Positions 10,997 through 21,815 of a stretch of DNA of 64,000 nt are shown here, piece by piece. Source of the DNA: Siphonodentalium dalli (lineage: Eukaryota > Mollusca > Scaphopoda > Gadilida > Siphonodentaliidae); NCBI GenBank assembly GCA_032622095.1, contig CP136068.1, positions 130,209,989-130,273,988 on the forward strand, in the 5' to 3' direction. Under the pieces are notes generated by a model. It had not been told where the DNA came from and ran no database searches. It worked only from the letters and a program-made list of their open reading frames with translations. Both the position numbers and the translations under genes were made by a program. Each line of letters begins with the position of its first letter. Position 1 is the first letter of the stretch.

Positions 10997-12950
10997 AGTG
11001 AAACCATATCATGTGACCACTCTCGCCCATTACACATCAGCGTAGTATATGGTGAAGTGAATTTGTGGTCATAGATGAGGTGAATAGTTCTACAGGGAGT
11101 TAGTGTATGTATAGTCATGGATGATGCGAAGGCGTGGCTGTATGGTGATATGTGGTGTGTCCATGGTGAGATCATATGCACACACGGGGTGACTGTATGG
11201 TTATGTGTGGTGTGAATAGCTATACAATGATTGTTTGTATGGTCATTGAAGTGGGGTATGTGTATGCTAGTAGCTGCATGGGGCTGCTTGTATGGTCATG
11301 GGATATACGTGCGTACATTTGGTGACTATTGGCATGGATGAATGTATATTATATAGATAATGAATGGCTTGGAGTTGACTATGCCAAAATAGTGGTCCTC
11401 GAGGACCACTATTTTGGCATAACCAACGACAAGACATTCATTATCTATTATATTATATCTAACATTAGTGCCAATTCTCACACAATTTCTGTGTCTGATT
11501 TTGTCACATTTTTATTTACCTTGAATTTTGGAAAGTGGTCTCTGATTTTACAATTTTGGCAATCTTTTGACGATGGCAGTGGAGCATAACTATGTTATTA
11601 GTTACAACTAACAGCATCTCTTCGTGATTTAGGCATTTATTTTTATAAACTGAATACGTCATTAGCAAAGACATTTTGGCGAAATGTTAGAAGTTAACTT
11701 ACTTAAATTCGATTAGAACGGAAAAGAAGTTATAAATAACGTCCACTGGCATTACAAAATTTGGACTGGCCGCTTGTCAACTAAAGGGACAAACTATTAA
11801 ATACATTGGCCAGCTATGATCAGACATTTGTAAGATCAATTACAATTCACCAATAAATCTAATGATATACCAATATTGCAACAAGTATCGCTCAAGGTAT
11901 AGTTTAAGATTTGCCGTATCTTCAGGCGGCAACTCGATTTCGCGAAATGAGTTTGTTACTATAAATGGAAAAAGAATAGTAGGCATGTAGGAATCCTACT
12001 GGGGTACTATCGTAAACTAGTATAGCAGTGTGCAGCCAATCATAATGCGAGAAAGTCACGTGATATATAATATGTATACATATGTTGGCTGTATAATCAT
12101 GTGTTGGTGTTTGAATAAATAGGGAGTGGTTGTTTGCTTATGTGTAATGAATATGTGTCTACATGAAATGACTGTGCGGTCATGATTGTTGAAGTGCTTA
12201 TGCTTACCTCGAATCTAGCTGGATGGTCATTGGCGTCGTGTGGGTATGCATTAAGTGCCCTTATGGTCATGGTTATATATGTGATGTATATGAATATCTG
12301 CCGTGGCTGTATTGTCATTGGTGGATGGATACGTATACAACGATTAGCTGTATGATCATGGATGGAGTGTGTGAGTATACATCGAGTGGCTGAATTGTCA
12401 TGGGCGTGGTGTATACGCAAAGCTGGAGTGCGTGAATGGTATTGCGGGCATTGATATATCCATTGGTGATGTGTATATGTATATGTGGATTGACTCTATG
12501 GTCATGAGTGGGGTGTATATGCATATCTTGAGTTGATATATGACCATTGTGTGTGACGAAAAGGTATACATGGCATGGCCAATGGTGAGATGCTATGCGT
12601 TGTATTGGTATATATGGAAGGTCTGTATGGTCAATGATGAGGTGTCGATGTATACATGGGGCGACTCTATAATATGCATTGGTGGGGCGTATACATATAT
12701 TTATGGTGAAGTGTGGGTGTATTCCTGTTGTACATGCATGCTGACTCATGGCTGTATAGTCAAACGTGTATGATTTACGTGAAACCAAGTGCGGTTGTAT
12801 GGTCATAGGTGATGTGTACGTGTATACAGCGAGTGGCTACATGGCTATTCGTGTGGTGTTTGTGCATATATACAATGCTTGCATGGTCACGGCTGAGTTG
12901 TATGGTGAACCTTTTGCTGGCTATCACTTGTCGCAATAACTCATTTATAG
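10997..12950 (+). repeat. Degenerate TGTATGGTCAT minisatellite with central palindrome
   Basis: Two blocks (about 11030-11330 and 12060-12910) are built from a degenerate ~50-60 bp unit containing tgtatggtcatg and ggtgtgtatatg words. Between them is a perfect 42-bp palindrome (11380-11421) inside a longer imperfect inverted repeat (about 11353-11449), then ordinary AT-rich DNA. Long minus-strand open frames here (12097-12806) are His/Thr/Ile-rich products of the repeat and are not taken as genes. Confidence 0.7.
11380..11421. repeat. Perfect 42-bp palindrome
   Basis: The left half, tatgccaaaatagtggtcctc, is followed directly by its exact reverse complement with no spacer (centre 11400/11401). 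The imperfect outer arms contain atagataatgaat and attcattatctat. The identical palindrome occurs in unit 2 at 17304-17345. Confidence 0.95.
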
Positions 12951-13290
12951 GTTAATCGATTGGGAGGTAATGTCGGAGAGTTCTCCATCGAGGTGGCCTT
13001 TTATATGCACAATGGAGGAAACTATTTTCCTGACATTAGTCGATCAATCTTATTCTAATGGTCCAGAACTTTATGTTATTAAGCAATTTTTCACTAATCT
13101 CCTAATCTAAGTTTCTAAAAGGCCATCTAGTCCACCTGCCAGTGCATTCATCTGGCTTTTTCTCCGTCATTCCAGTGTGATAGGTGTGGGGGCGCCTACA
13201 CCGACAGACGTGTTACATGGTCTGACACCCACTTACCTATAATGGTTACACATGTTGTTACCCAGAGTAGGCACATAATTATGCCCCTCT
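12951..13290. other. Junction segment at end of unit 1
   Basis: This unique-looking stretch joins the minisatellite to the start of the next unit. It contains gggggcgcctacaccgacag and ends in tgcccctct just before the next left arm. The same flank precedes the third arm at 19210 but not the first at 7369, so the left border of unit 1 is a different breakpoint. No gene is seen. Confidence 0.6.
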
Positions 13291-14320
13291 CAGTTCAGTT
13301 TCAGGGTTCTGCCCATTCCAGTTCAAAAACAAGGCCAGAATCCCATTAGAAGTTTTCTGCAAAATTACATACTGCATGATTTAAAATGAAAGTGCTTTGC
13401 CGCATAACGTACTGGGACAACCAGTTTAGAACATTTAGTTGTCAGTTGATTAAGACACATGTTTAATAACCAAGTGAATCACAATGTGTTACCTTTATAA
13501 AAGAGCAGAGAATAATATTCGGGATATATTTGAAAATATAAACTTTTCTACTAAATTGTGTGGACATCTTGCAAGCCATCTTGAGTATTTGTTTTTCTAA
13601 AAACTCCTCAGTGTGACACAACTTCGACGGATCAAAACAGTAAACACCAAAGATAGTTCCATTTTACTTGATATAGTCCAAGCATGAAAAGTTATTTTTT
13701 TGACGATTTTGAGAGAAAATTCCAACAATTTTGGTAATGTAATAGTAACACGTGTTCAAGAATCATCATAAATGTTAGTATTCAATGTATATAGGACAGA
13801 ATAGCCAACATTATTCATCAACCACAACTTTTAACGATTGCATGGGACAATATTTAACATTTTCCATAGTCTAGCCGCCATTTTGACAGCCATTTTTAGC
13901 CAAAGTGACAAATTTGGTTCCATTGAGTTGAAATTTTCACGAGTAATGGTATTCCTCACTTACTTTGCATACTTCTGCTCATCTCTTACTGAAATAAGAC
14001 CAGAATACCAAATGATGACATTTGGTGAAATTTCATACCGCAGCGAAAAAAAACTTCAAATTTTCAATTTACGGCTGCCATTTTGACGGCCATCTTAGAC
14101 GGAAAGTTCCAATTTCGCCATAAAATGTGCCAGTATATCTACCAGTGTCATACTTACTGTATATGCATAATTTAAATCGCATGTTCCACGGGAAGATTAA
14201 TTGAGACACTTAATACATTATACTATCACGTAACCTCTTTAAATTAGTGAAAAAAACTAATTATAAATTATTACGTGAATATATACATAGGTGCAAAATT
14301 TGATGCTTTCGTCACTGAAC
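13291..14320 (+). mobile_element. Left inverted arm, unit 2
   Basis: Nearly identical to 7369-8398, including the same inner truncation at the junction with the module array. Confidence 0.75.
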
Positions 14321-15636
14321 AATCGTGTGAATTAAAGACGCCAAAATAGGTGACGTTTGGGTGAGAGATGGATTGCGGGGGGGGGGGGGTGGTACCAAAT
14401 TTGATTAGAATATTTTTAGTCGCTGATTACCACAAAACTTATATATAATGTTCTCCGTGATAGCAGGAGTATAATGGTGTGTCTTAAAGCTATCAAAAGT
14501 GACGTCATTCGACACAGGAGTCCACTGATGGGAAGAGGGGCACCAAAATTGATAAAAACATTTTATCGTCGATTTCCACCAAATTGATACCCATTCTTCT
14601 CCATGATACGAGGGATCTAATCGTGTGATTTAAAGACGCGAACTTGGTGCCGTCTGGGTGAGAGATAGGGGGGGGGGCACAAAATTTGATAACAAATTGT
14701 TCAGTCGATTAGCAACAAACATGTACATAATGATCTCCATGATATCAGAAGTCTAATGGTGTGGCTTTAATATGTCAAAAGTGGCGCCATTCGAGTCAGT
14801 TGTGCACTGATGGGGAGAGGGCACCAAAATTGATAAAAATATTTTTAGCGCCAATTTCCACAAAATTGATACACGTTCTTCTCCCTGATACGAGGAATCT
14901 AATCGTGTGATTTAAAGACGCCACACTGGTGCTGTCTGGTGAGAGATGGCGGGGGTCACTAAATTTGATATGAATTTGTTTAGTTGCCGATTACCACCAA
15001 ACTTATATATAACCATCTCCTTGGTATCAGGAGTCTAATGGTGTTGATTAAAGCTATCAAACGTGGCATCATTCGAGTTAGATTTTAGCGCCGATTTCCA
15101 TCAAATTGATACACATTCTTCTCCACGACACAACGAATATAATGGTGTGATTTAAAGACGCCAAATTGGTGCTGTCTGTGTGAGAGATAGGGATCACTAA
15201 TCTTGATAAGAATATGTTTAGTCACCGATTTCCACCAATTTTGTATATAGTCATCTTTATAATGAGTCTGATTACGTGGATAAAGATGTGTGGTTTAAAG
15301 ATGTCAAAAGTGCATGGCGCCGCTTAATTCAGAGATAGTGAGGGGAGGGTCACCAAAAACTGATAAAGATATGTTTAGCGCCAATTTCCACTAAATTCAT
15401 ACACGTTCTTCTCCAATGATACGGGGAAGAAAATTGTGTGGGTTAAAAACGCCATATTTGGTGCCTTTATTTTTGAATGTCTGTGTGTCTGTGTTCTATA
15501 TAGCTTCACAGGGGACCATCTAGATGGCACAACAGGGGTCTAATAGGTGTAACTTTATACGAGGAAGAAAATGATGCGTGTTAAGTTTGTCTAAAGTGAC
15601 GCTGTTGGTGTCGTGCAGAAAAGGGGAGGTGCAGCA
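14321..15636 (+). repeat. ~145-bp module array, unit 2
   Basis: A copy of 8399-9712 with the same module order. It contains the 13-base G run at 14377-14389. Confidence 0.85.
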
Positions 15637-16920
15637 AAAATTACGAAACAGTTAAACAGTTGCTATAGTGGATTAGATTAAGTTCAAGTTTCAATTTGAA
15701 ACGTTGCACATTTGTACATATTCACATACTCATTGATATTAGATGTAGAGCCACGCTGAAATTTCACTTTAACCCCTCTTTTAAGGGGTTTTCCGAATTT
15801 GAAGAGCGTTTCGTGAATATATAATTTATTAAATGTCGGAAGTAATCTTGCGATTTAGAATTAGGCATATACAGTTAATATATGCGAGATATAATGCCAC
15901 ATTTTATGGTCGAGATATAATGCCACATTTTAGGGTAAAATTGGAATCCCCGTCCATGGTGGCCGTCAAAATAGCAGTCGGCAGTGTAAAATTTGACGTT
16001 TTTCACTAATATCGTCTAGATAAATTTGTTATGTAAGGAACTGGTTCAGAATTGTGACTTTAATTTTTAATATTCATATTAACTAATCATTGGAGCAATT
16101 AAATATGCCATTCATGGGGTCCCAGCCGTTTCCGATCCTCAAAAATTTGATTTTACAGAACTCGGTATGAAATATCAGCAAAATTCACGGTTAGGATTCT
16201 ACTCACATTTTAACAAGAAATGGACAGAACTGTGCAAAGTAAGGGAAATACCATTACTTATGAACAGTTCAACTCAATGGAACCAAAATTAGCACTTGGA
16301 CTAAAAATGGCTGCCAAAATGGCGACCAAAACCTGGGAAATGGTAACTATTGGCCCATCACGCCATGTAATCGCTTACAAGTTGTGGTCGATGAATAAAA
16401 TGGGTTATTCTGTCTTATATACATTAAATTCTATCATTTCTAATGCACGGGGGGGGGGGGATATTAACATTGTTGTCACTGACATTACCAGGAATATGCT
16501 ATCACAAACTTGACTTGACATCAAAACCGGCAAAAAATAACTTGTAAATGGAACTATCTTTGGGATCAAAGATGTTTATTGTTTTGATCCGTAATAAATT
16601 CGTAACACTGTTGTGTTTTAGACATATTTACTCAAGATGAATTCCAAATTTGGTAAACTCAAAATTGATTTTGTGTTACCTTTTTCCCGAACATTATTCT
16701 CTATTGTTCCCAAAAGGTAGCAAATTGTGTCTCACTTGGTTATTAACAATGTACTTAATCCACTGACTACTGCACGTTTCATTCCGCTTGTCCCATTACA
16801 TTCTGATGCATGACAAATTCATTTTAAATGATGTAGTATGAAATTGTGCCACAAACGTCTTTTGTTATTCTGGCCATATTTTTTAATGGAAATTGACAGA
16901 ACGTCTAAACGGAACTACTG
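15637..16920 (-). mobile_element. Right inverted arm, unit 2
   Basis: A copy of 9713-10996, ending in ACTG at 16920. It is the inverted partner of the left arms. Confidence 0.75.
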
Positions 16921-18875
16921 AGTGAAACCATATCATGTGACCACTCTCGCCCATTACACATCAGCGTAGTATATGGTGAAGTGAATGTGTGGTCATAGAT
17001 GAGGTGAATAGTTCTACAGGGAGTTAGTGTATGTATAGTCATGGATGATGCGAAGGCGTGGCTGTATGGTGATATGTGGTGTGTCCATGGTGAGATCATA
17101 TGCACACACGGGGTGACTGTATGGTTATGTGTGGTGTGAATAGCTATACAATGATTGTTTGTATGGTCATTGAAGTGGGGTATGTGTATGCTAGTAGCTG
17201 CATGGGGCTGCTTGTATGGTCATGGGATATACGTGCGTACATTTGGTGACTATTGGCATGGATGAATGTATATTATATAGATAATGAATGGCTTGGAGTT
17301 GACTATGCCAAAATAGTGGTCCTCGAGGACCACTATTTTGGCATAACCAACGACAAGACATTCATTATCTATTATATTATATCTAACATTAGTGCCAATT
17401 CTCACACAATTTCTGTGTCTGATTTTGTCACATTTTTATTTACCTTGAATTTTGGAAATTGGTCTCTGATTTTACAATTTTGGCAATCTTTTGACGATGG
17501 CAGTGGAGCATAACTATGTTATTAGTTACAACTAACAGCATCTCTTCGTGATTTAGGCATTTATTTTTATAAACTGAATACGTCATTAGCAAAGACATTT
17601 TGGCGAAATGTTAGAAGTTAACTTACTTAAATTCGATTAGAACGGAAAAGAAGTTATAAATAACGTCCACTGGCATTACAAAATTTGGACTGGCCGCTTG
17701 TCAACTAAAGGGACAAACTATTAAATACATTGGCCAGCTATGATCAGACAATTGTAAGATCAATTACAATTCACCAATAAATCTAATGATATACCAATAT
17801 TGCAACAAGTATCGCTCAAGGTATAGTTTAAGATTGGCCGTATCTTCAGGCGGCAACTCGATTTCGCGAAATGAGTTTGTTACTATAAATGGAACAAGAA
17901 TAGTAGGCATGTAGGAATCCTACTGGGGTACTATCGTAAACTAGTATAGCAGTGTGCAGCCAATCATAATGCGAGAAAGTCACGTGATATATAATATGTA
18001 TACATATGTTGGCTGTATAATCATGTGTTGGTGTTTGAATAAATAGGGAGTGGTTGTTTGCTTATGTGTAATGAATATGTGTCTACATGAAATGACTGTG
18101 CGGTCATGATTGTTGAAGTGCTTATGCTTACCTCGAATCTAGCTGGATGGTCATTGGCGTCGTGTGGGTATGCATTAAGTGCCCTTATGGTCATGGTTAC
18201 ATATGTGATGTATATGAATATCTGCCGTGGCTGTATTGTCATTTGTGGATGGATACGTATACAACGATTAGCTGTATGATCATGGATGGAGTGTGTGAGT
18301 ATACATCGAGTGGCTGAATTGTCATGGGCGTGGTGTATACGCAAAGCTGGAGTGCGTGAATGGTATTGCGGGCATTGATATATCCATTGGTGATGTGTAT
18401 ATGTATACGTGAATTGACTCTATGGTCATGAGTGGGGTCTATGTGCATATCTTGAGTTGATATATAGTCATTGTGTGTGACGAAAAGGTATACATGGCAT
18501 GGCCAATGGTGAGGTGCTATGCGTTGTATTGCTATATATGGAAGGTCTGTATGGTCAATGATGAGGTGTCGATGTATACATGGAGCGACTCTATAATATG
18601 CATTGATGGAGCGTATACATATATTTATGGTGAAGTGTGGGAGTATTCCTGTTGTACATGCTGACTCATGGCTGTATAGTCACATGTGTATGATTTACGT
18701 GAAACCAAGTGCGGTTGTATGGTCATATGTGATGTGTACGTGTATACAGCGAGTGGCTACATGGCTATTCGTGTGGTGTTTGTGCATATATACAATGCTT
18801 GCATGGTCACGACTGAGTTGTATGGTGAACCGTTTGCTGGCTATCACTTGTCGCAATAACTCATTTATAGGTTAA
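16921..18875 (+). repeat. TGTATGGTCAT minisatellite with palindrome, unit 2
   Basis: Second copy of 10997-12950. The palindrome (17304-17345) is unchanged, while the minisatellite part has many substitutions relative to unit 1. Open frames are by-products of the repeat. Confidence 0.7.
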
Positions 18876-19209
18876 TCGATTGGGAGGTAATGTCGGAGAG
18901 TTCTCCATCGAGGTGGCCTTTTATATGCACAACGGAGGACACTATTTCCGGACATTAGTCGATCAATCTTATTCTAATGGTCCAGAACTTTATGTTATTA
19001 AGCATTTTTTAACTAATCTCCTAATCTAAGTTTATAAAAGGTCATCTGATCCACCTGCCAGTGCATTCATCTGGCTTTTTCTCCGTCATTCCAGTGTGAT
19101 ATGTGTTGGGGCGCCTACACCGACAGACGTGTTACATAGACTGACACCCACTTACCTATAATGGTTACACATGTTGTTACCCAGAGTAGGCACATAATTA
19201 TGCCCCTCT

Positions 19210-20316
19210 CAGTTCAGTTTCAGGGTTCTGCCCATTTCCGTTCAAAAACAAGGCCAGAATCCCATTAGAAGTTTTCTGCAAAATTACATACTGCATGATT
19301 TAAAATGAAAGTGCTGTGCCGCATAACGTACTGGGACAACCAGTATAGAACATTTAGTTGTCAGTTGATTAAGACACATGTTTAATAACCAAGTGAATCA
19401 CAATGTGTTACCTTTATACAAGAGCAGAGAATAATATTCGGGATATATTTGAAAATATCAACTTTTCTACTAAATTTTGTGGACATTTTGCAAGCCATCT
19501 TGAGTATTTGATTATCTAAAAACACCCCAGTGTGACACATTTACGACGGATCAAAACAGTAAACACCACAGATAGTTCCATTTTACTTGATATAGTCCAA
19601 GCATGAAAAGTGATTTTTTTGACGATTTTGAGAGAATTTCCAACAATTTTGGTAATGTAATAGTAACACGTGTCCAATATTCATCATAAATGTTAGTATT
19701 CAATGTATATAGGACAGAATAGCCAATATTATTCATCAACCACAACTTTTTAACGATTGCATGGGACAATATTTAACATTTTCCATAGTTTGGCCGCCAT
19801 TTTGACAGCCATTTTTAGCCAAAGTGACAAATTTGGTTCCATTGAGTTGAAAATTTCACGAGTAATGGTATTCCTCACTTACTTTGCATACTTCTGCTCA
19901 CCTCTTACTGAAATAAGACCAGAATACCAAATGATGACTTTTTGTGAAATTTCATACAGCAGCGAATAAAACATCAAATTTTCAATTTACGGCTGCCATT
20001 TTGACGGCCATCTTGGACGAAAAGTTCCAATTTCGCCATAAAATGTGCCATTATATCTACCAGTTTTATACTTACTGTATATGCATAATTTAAATCGCAT
20101 GTTCCACGGGAAGATTAATTGAGACACCTAATTCATTATACTATCACGTAACGCTCTTTTAGTTAGTGAAAAAACCTAAAAGAGGGCTTAAAGTGAAAAT
20201 GTAGCGTATCTCCACATCTATTATAAATTATTACGTGAATATATACATATGTGCAAAATTTGATGCTTTAGTCACTGAACAATTGTTTTACTAATCTACT
20301 CCACTGCTACTTTGAT
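19210..20316 (+). mobile_element. Third, solitary left arm (fuller version)
   Basis: It starts like units 1 and 2 and shares the cccctct flank, but is more diverged. Near 20150-20220 it holds a stretch (cctaaaagagggcttaaagt) absent from the other left arms but present in inverted form in the right arms near 9850-9870. Similarity to the right arm continues to about 20316. No module array follows. This arm therefore keeps a more complete inner end. Confidence 0.75.
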
Positions 20317-21815
20317 GTTAATAATACGTTTGTCTTCCGTTTGAAGTTCGCAGCTTTAACTTTAAATAGTTGAGGTTTAACATGTACGTTTCCATGGGAG
20401 CTGCGCTGAACATTGCCTTGTCACTGGAGATCGGTGCCCAAATGAGCCACCTGACCATGTACGTGAGAACATAAATTTACTTTCAGAAAAGTCCTGCTCG
20501 TGCCAAACAAAAGCAAAACAACCTAACTGTGCTCGCTTTCACTGATCTTTTAGCCGCATAAACGATGATGGATTTGAAAGACAGATACATTGGGTTTAAC
20601 ATAACCACAAATCGTGTAGCGATTTCGCATCCAGTACGTTTTATATACCAGCTTCAACACACGTGATATGGATAGGCCTATACGCGGGAAACCGAAAGTA
20701 TGCATTGTTAACTCATGACGGGAGGCTTGATGTGTAATGTATAAATTGTTTTCACGATGGACCTGTGTTTAAAATTGTTTTGTAGGTATAACAGAAAGAT
20801 GCAAAAGTGTGTAACAGTCGAGTTTGGCAAAATATTTACTGCGGTCGAGGGAAAAAAATGAGGCTCGCTGTTCTGATCATGGGTCGGTCGGAACATGGAT
20901 AATTTTGTTTGGCCTTATGTACAGGCGTACATTTACATGTATGTCGTGCATGGCGGTCCTCAAATATATTGTCAGCATCGATTAAGAACTGTGGCTGTAG
21001 CTTATTTAAATACGGGAAAGATACGGGTAAATAGTATTACTAAAATTAGGATGATAGTTTGAAACTATAATATGGAGGATCTCCAACGAGTTATGTTGGG
21101 ATGTAAGATTTTATGAAACGTGTTTGATAAATTTGAATCAAATTTGTCAAACGTGTTTCATAAAATCTTATATCCCAATATAACGAGTTGAAAATCTTGT
21201 ATATCACATGAAATAAACTTGACCTTTATGCATTTTTAACAAATTAAAATCCCTAACAGAAGCTTAAAATTGCACAAATTTACGTTGTTGGATAGACGCT
21301 ACACAACCGTATATGACAGTATTGTGCGCTCGAGCAGCCGACGGAAGCTATAGTCCCACAATTTGCCTCTTTGCTTCTGTGTCAATTTTCGTTACTGCAA
21401 CGAAATTCGACAAAATTTAACTTTAATGAACAAAGCTATCATTGTGCATTGTCTGGTGTTGTTGTCATGCACGGCTTTACGACATTGTATTAATCCGCCT
21501 GATTCAAAGTAAAGTCATTTTGTTGGCGAGGTGCCATGTTGGCGGGAAGCACGCGTCTATTCGTCACTAGTGAGAGATAATGAAAAATGTAATGGCTTTT
21601 TAAAATATATAATACGGGTTTCATGTGACATAGTCAGATCCAAGACAGACAACATTTGTCCAGGTATGTTGTCGTGCGTGCAGTACGCTATCCGATCGGG
21701 AACGACATCAATGTCTTACATGCCTCGGTATGCACACGTTAAAGATAGCTACTGGAGTAACTACAGGGTTAAAACGTTACGCGGCCGTATCAGCACCTGG
21801 ACCAGTGCGTCTCCA
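20317..21815. other. Unassigned sequence with a hairpin
   Basis: No gene is supported. A + frame at 21531-21821 is open for 96 codons and runs up to the edge of the next inverted-repeat element, but it has no recognised family or clear splice sites. The hairpin at 21095-21179 is listed separately. Confidence 0.5.
21095..21179. repeat. 85-bp near-perfect hairpin
   Basis: Arms of about 42 bp are reverse complements around a single central base (about 21137), with only a few mismatches. Landmarks are aaacgtgtttgataaatttg on the left and caaatttgtcaaacgtgttt on the right. Weaker pairing continues outward. Confidence 0.9.

Larger units (their letters stand above)
7369..13290 (+). repeat. Tandem duplication unit 1 (~5922 bp)
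   Basis: The whole segment recurs at 13291-19209, beginning with cagttcagtttcagggttct in both. It consists of a left inverted arm (7369-8398), an array of ~145-bp modules (8399-9712), a right inverted arm (9713-10996), and a minisatellite/palindrome region (10997-13290). Differences from unit 2 are few in the first ~3.5 kb and more frequent in the last ~1 kb. No intact transposase was recognised. Either a recent segmental duplication or an assembly duplication of two haplotypes could produce this. Confidence 0.9.
13291..19209 (+). repeat. Tandem duplication unit 2 (~5919 bp)
   Basis: It follows unit 1 directly and has the same parts in the same order. Differences are scattered substitutions and homopolymer lengths: the G run at 14377-14389 is 13 bases against 16 in unit 1, and the one at 16449-16460 is 12 against 7. 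The last ~1-2 kb (from about 17450) shows clearly more substitutions than the arms and array. Confidence 0.9.

Noticed and set aside
12097-12806. Long minus-strand open frames (107 and 163 codons) rich in His, Thr and Ile
   Set aside because: They lie on the TGTATGGTCAT minisatellite and reflect its composition. The 163-codon frame does not stay open in unit 2.
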